DNA of 8,089 nt, taken from NCBI GenBank assembly GCA_019313505.1, contig JAFDBA010000104.1, forward strand, positions 1-8,089, written 5' to 3'. Below are positions 1 through 5,880 of this stretch, piece after piece. Numbering within the stretch: the first letter of the stretch is position 1; the number at the start of each line of letters is the position of its first letter. The translations under genes and the position numbers were made by a program. Under the pieces are notes generated by a model that did not search any database, had not been told where the DNA came from, and saw only the letters and a list, made by a program, of their open reading frames with translations. This DNA comes from Deltaproteobacteria bacterium (GTDB taxonomy: Bacteria; Desulfobacterota; Desulfobacteria; Desulfobacterales; UBA11574).

Positions 1-2
1 AA

Positions 3-134
3 GCCGTATTTGAAGAAGTATATGATTTTTTTATAGATAGTGTGCTCGGTTATTTATCAAATAAAGCGTTTCCAAAGCGGTATGTGTTAAAAAAATACAG
101 GGAGAAAGTTGAAAAGGGGTCATGGTATCATTAA
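3..134 (+). CDS. C-terminal fragment of an unrecognised protein
   Basis: An open frame enters from the left edge and runs 43 codons to a TAA at 132-134. The visible tail is rich in aromatic and basic residues and ends with EKVEKGSWYH. It reads like a soluble helical C-terminus, with no membrane segment, no cysteine motif and no signature I recognise. The other two forward frames stop early in this stretch, which supports this one. The gene ends only four bases before the palindromic element at 139-278. The start and the rest of the protein lie outside the window, so no function is proposed. Confidence 0.55.
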   Translation, partial: AVFEEVYDFFIDSVLGYLSNKAFPKRYVLKKYREKVEKGSWYH

Positions 135-138
135 CTCA

Positions 139-278
139 TGTCCATCCACAAATGGCATCTTTCGGTCCCCAGCGGCGTTCTCGCTCGTTTTCAATCCTCG
201 AAATAGCGCGCTATGCCTGCGGTTGAAAACTCGCTCGGGCCTTGCCGGAAACCAAAATCTACCATTTCTGGATGGACA
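139..278. repeat. 140-bp palindromic intergenic element with 17-bp terminal inverted repeats
   Basis: The ends 139-155 and 262-278 are inverted copies matching at 16 of 17 bases (TGTCCATCCACAAATGG against TGTCCATCCAGAAATGG). Further in, GTTTTCAA (187-194) pairs with TTGAAAAC (223-230). At the centre lies the perfect 12-base palindrome ATAGCGCGCTAT (203-214). The octamer CTCGCTCG occurs in direct orientation at 180-187 and 230-237. No coding frame of its own is convincing and no clear target-site duplication flanks it. The design fits a MITE-like or REP-like structured repeat. Its mobility and copy number cannot be judged from one copy. Confidence 0.75.
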
Positions 279-287
279 CTGAGGCGT

Positions 288-304
288 GTGGGGAGCGTTC
301 CCAC
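288..304. other. Short perfect hairpin upstream of the Nudix gene
   Basis: GTGGGGA (288-294) can pair with TTCCCAC (298-304) around a GCG loop, giving seven pairs including one G-T. It lies in the 5' region of the Nudix gene, about 43 bases before the chosen start. No T-tract follows on the plus strand, so it is not a standard terminator. It may affect the leader or be the remnant of another repeat. Confidence 0.35.
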
Positions 305-346
305 GGTATGGAAAAATCAGGTTACGCAAAAAGTAAGAGTGAAAAT

Positions 347-874
347 ATGAAGTTCAAGTTCTGTCCATTTTGCGGACGTCAATTACGGATAAAGTTGGGA
401 GGTGACAAAAAAAGATTGTATTGTGATCCGTGTGGATGGACTCATTATAGAAATCCAACCGTCGGGGTAGCAGTTGTTTTATTAAAGAATGATGAATTGC
501 TCCTGGTAAAAAGATTGCTCCTGGTAAAAAGAAACGGATCTTATGAGGGGATGTGGTGCATCCCCTGCGGGCATGTAGAATACAATGAAGACATTCGGGT
601 AGCGGCCAAGCGTGAGTTCAAAGAAGAAACCGGGCTCGATGTTGATGTTGGCCCTGTTTTTGCGGTTCATTCTAATTTTCATGATTTGGAAAATCAAACC
701 GTGGGAATATGGTTTTTGGGGACATATACGGGCGGCAAACTTGAAGCCGGTTCCGATGCCAGTGAAGCTAAGTTTTTCCCCCCGGATGATTTGCCGGAAG
801 AAATGGCGTTTCCAACCGATCTTATGGTATGTGAACAAATAAAGGTGAGTAATGAATCTTCAAAAACAAATTAA
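347..874 (+). CDS. Zinc-ribbon Nudix hydrolase with an internal LLLVKR duplication
   Basis: A 175-residue protein. The N-terminus is a zinc ribbon (C6-P-F-C9-G and C26-D-P-C29-G) leading into YRNP at 34-37, as in many NudC-like and ADP-ribose-type Nudix enzymes. The complete Nudix box spans residues 75-97, G-x5-E-x7-REFKEETGL, so the metal-binding glutamates are present. Such enzymes hydrolyse nucleoside diphosphates linked to another moiety; the substrate here is not evident. The residue before the box is Cys (WCIPCGHVE) rather than the common Gly. LLLVKR occurs twice in tandem at residues 51-62, from an exact 18-bp duplication. The ATG at 347 was chosen because the zinc ribbon begins at once. 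Longer starts at 242 (TTG, inside the repeat) or 308 (ATG) add sequence with no domain character. The Shine-Dalgarno is weak. The 3' end overlaps the next gene by 23 bases. Confidence 0.88.
   Translation: MKFKFCPFCGRQLRIKLGGDKKRLYCDPCGWTHYRNPTVGVAVVLLKNDELLLVKRLLLVKRNGSYEGMWCIPCGHVEYNEDIRVAAKREFKEETGLDVDVGPVFAVHSNFHDLENQTVGIWFLGTYTGGKLEAGSDASEAKFFPPDDLPEEMAFPTDLMVCEQIKVSNESSKTN
497..532 (+). repeat. Exact 18-bp in-frame tandem duplication inside the Nudix gene
   Basis: The unit TTGCTCCTGGTAAAAAGA occurs at 497-514 and again at 515-532 without a mismatch. It begins exactly at codon 51 and keeps the frame, inserting a second LLLVKR. This stretch is normally a single core beta-strand just before the loop that leads to the Nudix box. 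Confidence 0.97.
841..848 (+). promoter_or_regulatory. Ribosome binding site of the YqeY gene, inside the Nudix gene
   Basis: AAAGGTGA ends three bases before the ATG at 852, and its AGGTG core (843-847) is four bases away. It lies within the last codons of the Nudix gene, so both this site and the YqeY start are read through by ribosomes finishing Nudix. This favours translational coupling. Confidence 0.7.
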
Positions 875-1262
875 AAGTGATTTAACTACTGCTATAAAAG
901 CAAAGGACGAAGAGGGAAAAGACACGCTTCGTGTTATCCTAGGAGAGTTTGGAAGACTCGATAAAAAGAAGCTTTCAGATGATGAGGTTGTAAAAATTCT
1001 AAAAAAATTAATAAAATCAGAAAAAGAAATGCTCGAAATAAAAGGTGTTGCGACCGATTCCAGATTTATTAGTATAATTGAAAATTATTTACCGAAAATG
1101 GCAACCGAAGCGGAAATTACCAATTGGATTGAGCAACATATCGATTTTTCTGAATTCAAAAACAAAATGCAGGCCATGGGCTTAATTATGAAGCATTTCG
1201 GAGCAACAGCGGATGGCAAGGTGGTAAAAAAGATTTTACTGCAGATATCGTCAGATAGTTAG
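852..1262 (+). CDS. yqeY: GatB/YqeY domain-containing protein
   Basis: A 136-residue, Lys/Glu-rich, all-helical protein. It follows the YqeY family pattern from end to end: an N-terminal helix with DLTTAIKAKDEEGKDTLRV, then LSDDEVVKILKKLIKSEKEM, then IENYLPKMATEAEI, and a C-terminal part with MQAMGLIMKHFGATADGKVV. The family is usually about 145-150 residues, so this is full length but compact. The fold resembles the tail domain of the GatB/GatE subunits of tRNA-dependent amidotransferases, which contacts tRNA. The role of free-standing YqeY is not well established. The protein is presumably cytosolic. Its start overlaps the Nudix gene and has a good Shine-Dalgarno, so the two form an operon. 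The thioredoxin gene converges on it from the other strand. Confidence 0.88.
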   Translation: MNLQKQIKSDLTTAIKAKDEEGKDTLRVILGEFGRLDKKKLSDDEVVKILKKLIKSEKEMLEIKGVATDSRFISIIENYLPKMATEAEITNWIEQHIDFSEFKNKMQAMGLIMKHFGATADGKVVKKILLQISSDS

Positions 1263-1297
1263 ACAACAAAATATTTACTGACAATTAAATTTGTTGT
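1263..1297. terminator. Weak AT-rich hairpin between convergent yqeY and thioredoxin genes
   Basis: ACAACAAA (1263-1270) pairs perfectly with TTTGTTGT (1290-1297) around a 19-base loop. The hairpin starts at the base after the yqeY stop and sits between two converging genes. This is where a shared terminator would be expected. The stem is short and AT-rich and no T-tract follows on either strand, so the call is tentative. Confidence 0.3.
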
Positions 1298-1325
1298 GAT
1301 AAAAATTACTTAACGAGTTCTGAAA

Positions 1326-1799
1326 TCAGGGTTCTGCGTCAGCTGAAAACCGTTCGACCGCTTTTAAATACATATTTTTTGGGTACAATCCGGTCAGGGC
1401 AAGGACGGTTTTTTTGTTTTTAAAAAGAACAACGTGGGGAATACCGCCAACGCGAAACGAATTTGCAAGGGCTTTGTTCCGATCAATGTTAATTTTGTAC
1501 ACCGTCACCATATCACTTTTTTCTTTAGCGATTTTCTCAAGGATAGGTTCCAGTTCTTTACAGGGAGGACACCAGTCAGCGTAAAAATCAAACATCATGA
1601 GACGTTCTCCGGATTTTTCAATGATTTTATTTAACTGCTCCATGCTATCTATAGAGCCAATGACAGAATCGGCAACCATAACATGGGTCTTTTTGCTTGT
1701 ATCATCTGAGCATGATGCTATCCCGGAAAACGCTAATGTTATAGCAATCAGTGAGAAAAGCAGTATTCGCCAGGTATGAAACTGTATATTTTGTATCAT
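1326..1799 (-). CDS. Thioredoxin-fold lipoprotein (periplasm-facing)
   Basis: A 157-residue protein. Residues 11-29 form a hydrophobic signal segment ending in a lipobox-like IASC, with C30 as the likely lipidated residue. The following SDD gives no clear inner-membrane retention signal at +2, so the membrane is undecided. The mature part is a thioredoxin domain: FDFYADWCPPC carries the redox pair C77/C80 with a CPPC dipeptide instead of the CGPC of cytosolic thioredoxins. GGIP supplies the cis-proline P121. A short glycine-containing tail completes the fold. It probably reduces or exchanges disulfides of envelope proteins, but no partner such as DsbD or a cytochrome maturation gene is visible nearby. 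The start at 1799 gives a proper signal peptide, although its Shine-Dalgarno is poor. The gene stands alone on its strand. Confidence 0.85.
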   Translation of the reverse strand: MIQNIQFHTWRILLFSLIAITLAFSGIASCSDDTSKKTHVMVADSVIGSIDSMEQLNKIIEKSGERLMMFDFYADWCPPCKELEPILEKIAKEKSDMVTVYKINIDRNKALANSFRVGGIPHVVLFKNKKTVLALTGLYPKNMYLKAVERFSADAEP

Positions 1800-1857
1800 C
1801 TTTTATTCGCCATCGAAAATAGAATGCAAATGGTTCAAATATAGACTATCTCAATTA

Positions 1858-2013
1858 TGACGGTCTCATAAAAAGTCAGGTTTTGATGGCAAAGTAAAAA
1901 GTTCCAAATTCAAGGCGCGCAAATTCCGAGGAACGAGACGTATCTTTATTACGTCACAGTGACGAGGAATGCAGCGCAACGCAGAAGTTGGACTTTTTAC
2001 GAAGCCATCAATT
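1858..2013. repeat. About 150-bp imperfect palindromic intergenic element
   Basis: The outer arms 1884-1907 and 1988-2010 are inverted copies: TGATGGC, three unlike bases, GTAAAAAGT, an optional T, then CCAA. Inside, GGCGCGCAAATTCC (1914-1927) imperfectly mirrors the complement of GGAATGCAGCGCAA (1967-1980). Near the centre GACGTA (1937-1942) pairs with TACGTC (1950-1955), and CGTCACAGTGACG (1952-1964) is itself a perfect 6-1-6 palindrome, so two alternative central hairpins are possible. A further AAAAAGTC at 1870-1877 offers a second partner for the right arm, so the left edge is uncertain. It occupies about half of the 309-base gap between the thioredoxin and transglycosylase genes. No coding frame is credible in it. 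The rest of that gap holds only the AT-rich leader described separately. Confidence 0.75.
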
Positions 2014-2068
2014 ATTTTTGTCATGGTAGATATCTAACTATATCGGTTTTTGCAAACGAAAAAATTTA

Positions 2069-2100
2069 AGTATAGGTTTTTTAAAGGAAATTTCTATACT
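2069..2100 (+). promoter_or_regulatory. Inverted repeat overlapping a -10-like box and an SD-like box before the transglycosylase gene
   Basis: AGTATAG (2069-2075) and CTATACT (2094-2100) are perfect 7-base inverted repeats around an 18-base AT-rich spacer. The spacer holds AAAGGA (2083-2088), the best Shine-Dalgarno-like string here, but it is 20 bases from the ATG at 2109. The right arm contains TATACT, a good -10 match that would place transcription start almost at the ATG. No convincing -35 lies at the right distance. The site could be an operator, an RNA hairpin or chance. Confidence 0.35.
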
Positions 2101-2108
2101 ATCAAATT

Positions 2109-2702
2109 ATGACCCGTTATATTATTAAACTTTTTTTTATAGTAATCTTTTGTTCGGCTTTCGTCGTATTTACAGTTGCCGCCCCTGTTTATGCTGATAT
2201 ATATGTCTATATGGACAGCGGAGGGGTGCTTCATTTTACCAACGTGCCCACGTCATCCAATTATAAAATCTATATCAGGGAAAAGCCACCCATGTCTTTG
2301 AATTCAAACATCACCGACCGGTATGATGACCTGATAACAGAAGCATCTAAAAAACATGGGGTTTCATTTTCACTGCTCAAAGCGCTGATTAAAATCGAGT
2401 CGGATTTTAATCCCCTAGCGATTTCAAGTGCCGGTGCAAAAGGTCTTATGCAAATCATGCCTGAAAATATCAGGGCCCTTAATATAAAAGACCCCTTTGA
2501 TCCGTGGGAAAATATAATGGGAGGTACGCGTTATTTAAAACAGCTCATAACACGCTTTGACGGGAAACTACCTATGGCACTGGCCGCCTATAATGCCGGC
2601 CCCAATGTGGTTGATCGTTATAAACGAATTCCCCCCTTTAAAGAGACGGAAGATTTTGTAGAAAAAGTTATGAAATATTATTCTATTTTTAAAAAAGGGT
2701 AG
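2109..2702 (+). CDS. Secreted lytic transglycosylase with N-terminal DUF4124-like segment
   Basis: A 197-residue protein. Residues 5-29 form a signal peptide with likely cleavage after VYA (29/30). The next stretch, DIYVYMDSGGVLHFTNVP, resembles DUF4124, often found on small envelope proteins. From about residue 70 to the end is a family 1 SLT (goose-lysozyme-like) domain: the catalytic glutamate is E97 in KIESDFNP, followed by GLMQIMP (112-118) and AYNAGP (160-165). All the signature motifs are intact. The enzyme should cleave peptidoglycan glycan strands in the periplasm with 1,6-anhydro product formation. The length fits compact members of the family. No properly spaced Shine-Dalgarno precedes the ATG, but the signal peptide leaves no better start. 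The gene ends 16 bases from the convergent UDPGP-family gene, with no obvious terminator between them. Confidence 0.9.
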   Translation: MTRYIIKLFFIVIFCSAFVVFTVAAPVYADIYVYMDSGGVLHFTNVPTSSNYKIYIREKPPMSLNSNITDRYDDLITEASKKHGVSFSLLKALIKIESDFNPLAISSAGAKGLMQIMPENIRALNIKDPFDPWENIMGGTRYLKQLITRFDGKLPMALAAYNAGPNVVDRYKRIPPFKETEDFVEKVMKYYSIFKKG

Positions 2703-2718
2703 TCTCTCTATTAGTCTC

Positions 2719-4116
2719 TTATTCAAAGATCAAATCTTCGTTTACAACCATCCCTTCTTTGATAATCACCTGTGATTTGCCGCTGTTTTTTATTACAACT
2801 CTCCCCTTTATGGTTACATTTTTTTCAAAACGCACATCACCGTCAATGGTAAGAGATTCACAATCGATCAGGGACGGAATTCCTTCAGCAAATCTTTCAT
2901 CAAAAAGATCTATCTTGCCATAATATTTCGGATCAAGGGCTATGGTTATGGACCGTGATCCTATGCTGGGATTTAAAATCAGATTGTCTTTTTTTGAAAA
3001 CACAAAACGATCCGATCTTATGGCGAGAAGGTCGTTACATTTTTTTACGGGGAAAAAACGGGATGCAGGAACCAGTATGGCAGCAGCACCTTCAAAAAGA
3101 GATGTGGCGGCTCCCATGGCTGTTTCGACCTGAAATACTTTTGGAGTGTTTTCATCTCTCGGATCAAGGGTTTTCTGGTTTTTGATTATGGGAAGGTTTA
3201 TAGTATTGTGTTTTTTAATAAGCTCTTCAAGAACTTTAAGATTTATCCATATGTTATTTGTGTTGAAAAACCGGTATCGTTTTATATCTTTGAAAGCATC
3301 CATTTCATCTTGCGGGCACTGGGCCGACTCACGCAAAATCAGCCTGCCGTTTATATGTCTGGCAATATGTCCACCTTTTACGTCTGACGGTGTCCTCGGA
3401 ACCACTTCCATCATAAAAGGGAGTCTGTTTTTGGAAAAATACCCCAAAAGCGATTCATCCATGGTCCCGCCAAGGTTATCTGAATTGGAGATAAAGGCAT
3501 ACTCTATCCCTTCCTTCAGAAGCCTATGTAACACGCCGGATGTATAAATTGCTGAGTATATATCACCGTGCCCCGGTGGGTTCCATTCCAGATCCGGATT
3601 CTCGGGCCAGGTCGCTGGTGAAAGATCTTTCTGTAGTATTTTTGGAAACTTATTCTGAATAAATAAAAGTGGAAAATCTGACAGCTTGATCATTGAGAGA
3701 GCATCAATTGTGTCTTCATGTGTGCTGAAACTGTTCATAAGGGCCAGCTTAACCCGGCACCTTTCTGTCTGCTTTACTATAATTTCCAGAAATGTTTTTT
3801 CGTTTTTTATCTTTAAAAGAGACTTGGCCCTGGTTAGGCCCATGCTGGTGCCGAGGCCGCCGTTAAGTTTGATTATAACAGCATGGCTTAATGCTTTTCG
3901 CCCGGATTCGGCATATTCTTTAATCCGGCTCGCATCTTCAATACCATCCGGAGCAACAGGTTTTATGTCTTTATCAGAGATAAGACCTGTTGCTCCGGAA
4001 ACAACCTTTTTATAGTAATACGTAAACGTATCAATGACCAAAGGATGGAGTTTCGCGCTCTTCATCTTTGAAATAAAGGATGAAAGATGTTTTGTTTTAT
4101 CTGAATTTGCCGGCAT
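2719..4116 (-). CDS. UDPGP-family UTP--sugar-1-phosphate uridylyltransferase (likely UDP-glucose pyrophosphorylase)
   Basis: A 465-residue protein of the eukaryote-type UDPGP family, not the bacterial GalU type. KLNGGLGTSMGL (83-94) is the nucleotide-binding loop. PPGHGDIY (180-187) and SNSDNLG (210-216) supply uridine and metal contacts. EVVPRTPSDVKGG (237-249) and FFNTNNIWINL follow in the usual order. The last 60 or so residues (TIDGDVRFEKNVTIKGRVVI) have the short-period pattern of a left-handed beta-helix, as in eukaryotic UGP2. The enzyme joins UTP with a sugar 1-phosphate, most likely glucose 1-phosphate, to supply UDP-sugars for envelope polysaccharides. A related sugar such as GlcNAc or galactose cannot be excluded. 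The start lies 12 bases after the ilvE stop, with no clear Shine-Dalgarno. This suggests either coupling to ilvE or a start slightly downstream, for example the Met at 4065. Confidence 0.88.
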   Translation of the reverse strand: MPANSDKTKHLSSFISKMKSAKLHPLVIDTFTYYYKKVVSGATGLISDKDIKPVAPDGIEDASRIKEYAESGRKALSHAVIIKLNGGLGTSMGLTRAKSLLKIKNEKTFLEIIVKQTERCRVKLALMNSFSTHEDTIDALSMIKLSDFPLLFIQNKFPKILQKDLSPATWPENPDLEWNPPGHGDIYSAIYTSGVLHRLLKEGIEYAFISNSDNLGGTMDESLLGYFSKNRLPFMMEVVPRTPSDVKGGHIARHINGRLILRESAQCPQDEMDAFKDIKRYRFFNTNNIWINLKVLEELIKKHNTINLPIIKNQKTLDPRDENTPKVFQVETAMGAATSLFEGAAAILVPASRFFPVKKCNDLLAIRSDRFVFSKKDNLILNPSIGSRSITIALDPKYYGKIDLFDERFAEGIPSLIDCESLTIDGDVRFEKNVTIKGRVVIKNSGKSQVIIKEGMVVNEDLIFE

Positions 4117-4128
4117 ACGCGATTTTGT

Positions 4129-5190
4129 TTATAATGTTTCTATCCATCCTGCAGGATCTTCAGTATTGCCGTATTGAATATCCGAAATCGTTTTGTAGAA
4201 CTTGTTCGCCATGGAACCGACGCTTCCGTTACCCACGGTTATTACGGTGTCGCCGTATTTGATTTCTCCCACAGGGGAAATAACCGCCGCGGTTCCTGAT
4301 CCGAAAATTTCTTCGAGTTTTCCTGACTTATGGGCATCCAACACTTCATCGATGCTGATTTTGCGTTCTGTAACTTTGATATCCCATTTTCTTGCAAGGG
4401 CAATTACAGTATCTCGGGTAATGCCGGGAAGGATGCTTCCGGTTAACATGGGCGTGATAAGTTTACCGTTTATAACAAAAAATATATTCATGGCCCCAAC
4501 TTCTTCAATGTATTTCTGCTCAATCCCGTCAAGCCACAATACCTGAGTATAGCCGTGTTGATGAGCCTGTTCGCCGGCATACAGGCTTGCTGCATAATTG
4601 CCCATCGTTTTGGCTTCACCCACTCCGCCCCGTACCGCCCGGACATGGTTGCGGGTTACCCATATCTTAACAGGATTAAAGCCTTCGGCATAATAAGCAC
4701 CCACCGGAGAAAGAATAATAAAATAACGGTAAGTATGGGAAGCACGAACACCTAAAAATGGGTCAGTGGCTATTATGGTGGGGCGTATGTAAAGGGAGGT
4801 CCCCGGAGTAGACGGCACCCAGTCTTTTTCAATGATCAGCAACTGCTTAAGGGCATCCAGGGCAAAAGCCTCGTCAATCTCCGGGATGCAGAGAAGACGC
4901 GCGGAGTTGTTCAACCGTTTGAAATTATCATTGGGCCGGAAAAGCTGAATATCTCCTGACTCCGTCCTGAAAGCCTTAAGTCCTTCGAAAATGCCTTGGC
5001 CATAATGAAGCACCATGGTTGCGGGATCCATATCCATGGATGCGTAGGGCTCTATACGTGGATTATGCCACCCATCTTTCGGATTATAATCCATGTTAAA
5101 CATGTGATCCGTAAAAATACTGCCGAAGCCGAGTGTTGAATCGTCAGGTTTTGCTTTTAATTGATCGGCTTTTTTAACAGTCAGTTGCAT
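4129..5190 (-). CDS. ilvE: Branched-chain amino acid aminotransferase IlvE
   Basis: A 353-residue fold-type IV PLP aminotransferase of the longer BCAT subgroup. Early landmarks are TLGFGSIFTDHMF (19-31), YGQGIFEGLKAF (63-74) and LYIRPTI (133-139). The PLP lysine is K194 in GEAKTMGNYAASL. The YIEEVGAMN stretch and GSGTAAVISPV supply cofactor and phosphate contacts. It transfers the amino group between glutamate and the keto acids of leucine, isoleucine and valine, in the cytosol. The subgroup usually has about 340-365 residues, so this is complete. The ATG is fixed by a near-perfect GAGGAGG (5196-5202) five bases upstream. It is the middle gene of a minus-strand cluster, 27 bases after the PPC gene and 12 before the UDPGP gene. 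No other ilv/leu gene is in the window, and I saw no attenuator or T-box-like leader. Confidence 0.95.
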   Translation of the reverse strand: MQLTVKKADQLKAKPDDSTLGFGSIFTDHMFNMDYNPKDGWHNPRIEPYASMDMDPATMVLHYGQGIFEGLKAFRTESGDIQLFRPNDNFKRLNNSARLLCIPEIDEAFALDALKQLLIIEKDWVPSTPGTSLYIRPTIIATDPFLGVRASHTYRYFIILSPVGAYYAEGFNPVKIWVTRNHVRAVRGGVGEAKTMGNYAASLYAGEQAHQHGYTQVLWLDGIEQKYIEEVGAMNIFFVINGKLITPMLTGSILPGITRDTVIALARKWDIKVTERKISIDEVLDAHKSGKLEEIFGSGTAAVISPVGEIKYGDTVITVGNGSVGSMANKFYKTISDIQYGNTEDPAGWIETL

Positions 5191-5195
5191 TTCTG

Positions 5196-5202
5196 CCTCC
5201 TC
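5196..5202 (-). promoter_or_regulatory. Strong ribosome binding site of ilvE
   Basis: On the minus strand the sequence reads GAGGAGG, then five bases, then the ATG at 5190. It is the best Shine-Dalgarno in the window. It suggests ilvE is translated well independently of the upstream PPC gene. Confidence 0.85.
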
Positions 5203-5217
5203 AAAGATTTTAAAATT

Positions 5218-5661
5218 TCAATCCAATATTTTCCACAACATAAGTCCTGTTGTATCGTCGTAAGCCCTTTGTAGGGGTTTGCCGGTCAATTCCTGAAGAT
5301 CAATTTCTCCGGCAAAAAGTATGGTTTTTGAAAAAAGATGTCCGCCTATGGTTTTTCCCTCTACATCCCCCAGAACAATATGAGCATGGACTACCTGGTT
5401 TTCATCCAGCAATGAAATATTTCCGGTGCAAGTTACTATTTCAAGAGGTTCTTCTTGGGTGAATGTTGCATAAACCTGTTGTTTTTGATCATATGCGCCC
5501 AGAGTCGCAGAAGAAACTGCACCGATTACAGAAAATGTAGCCGTCTGTATCGACGACTCTTTACAAAAATCTTCGATAGATGTAATCAAATCTTTGCCAT
5601 GAGGAAGACGCCCTACAAAGCGTCTTCCCAGTGTAAATTCAGAACAAGTCAGTTTGTCCAT
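5218..5661 (-). CDS. PPC/DUF296-domain protein
   Basis: A 147-residue single-domain protein of the PPC family (plants and prokaryotes conserved, DUF296). It matches the family along its length: GRRFVGRLPHGKDLITSIEDF at the start, SVIGAVSSATLGAYD, CTGNISLLDE, then VVHAHIVLGD and GKTIGGHLF, ending with YDDTTGLMLW. H92, H94 and H108 form the conserved histidine set that in bacterial members can bind a metal. In plants the domain occurs in AT-hook proteins. Free-standing bacterial forms are trimeric proteins of unclear role, so the common label DNA-binding protein is not supported here. The start at 5661 was chosen over a longer frame (5793) because GGAGGG lies four bases upstream and the domain starts at once. 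The extra 44 upstream residues contain no domain sequence. It is the first gene of a likely operon with ilvE and the UDPGP gene. Confidence 0.88.
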   Translation of the reverse strand: MDKLTCSEFTLGRRFVGRLPHGKDLITSIEDFCKESSIQTATFSVIGAVSSATLGAYDQKQQVYATFTQEEPLEIVTCTGNISLLDENQVVHAHIVLGDVEGKTIGGHLFSKTILFAGEIDLQELTGKPLQRAYDDTTGLMLWKILD

Positions 5662-5710
5662 AAAACCCTCCAGGATGAATAATATATTTCCAATAAAATC
5701 CGGCTCAAAA

Positions 5711-5738
5711 TCTATAGCATCTTTACAATTGAAATCAA
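5711..5738 (-). promoter_or_regulatory. Candidate promoter of the PPC-ilvE-UDPGP cluster
   Basis: Reading the minus strand, TTGATT (5738-5733) is followed after 16 bases by TATAGA (5716-5711). TG sits one base upstream of TATAGA, as in an extended -10. Transcription would start near 5704 and leave a leader of about 43 bases carrying the GGAGGG site before the ATG at 5661. The boxes are imperfect and were found by eye, so confidence is moderate. The promoter would lie within the longer reading frame, supporting the shorter PPC start. Confidence 0.45.
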
Positions 5739-5880
5739 GACCAAAGTTTTTGTCACAAGTGTTTCGCTGAACAAAAGCCTCTGTTTTTTTCACAGGTTGA
5801 CATTGTTTTGCGTTTTGGATAGTAATATCTGAAATTTGAGTTCATCAATACCAAACTCGGATAAACCGGAAAAGTTACAA

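Noticed and set aside
120..329. Minus-strand open frame of 69 codons across the first palindrome
   Set aside because: It covers the structured repeat almost exactly. Its codons follow the palindrome rather than any protein pattern.
242..346. A longer Nudix reading frame starting at TTG 242 or ATG 308
   Set aside because: The TTG lies inside the palindromic element and the added 22-35 residues have no domain character. The zinc ribbon starts right after the ATG at 347.
482..838. Minus-strand open frame of 118 codons opposite the Nudix gene
   Set aside because: It is antisense to a complete Nudix domain, lacks any family pattern, and contains the doubled segment only as a mirror of the duplication.
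2700..2719. Direct repeat TAGTCTCT at 2700-2707 and 2712-2719 as a functional site
   Set aside because: It lies in a 16-base gap between convergent stops, is low in complexity and forms no hairpin, so it is probably chance.
5662..5793. A 44-residue N-terminal extension of the PPC protein
   Set aside because: GGAGGG lies four bases before the ATG at 5661, the PPC domain starts there, and the extension overlaps the candidate promoter.
5662..5880. A T-box or amino-acid attenuator upstream of the ilvE cluster
   Set aside because: I found no T-box-like motif, no leader peptide with runs of Leu, Ile or Val codons, and no terminator hairpin with a T-tract.
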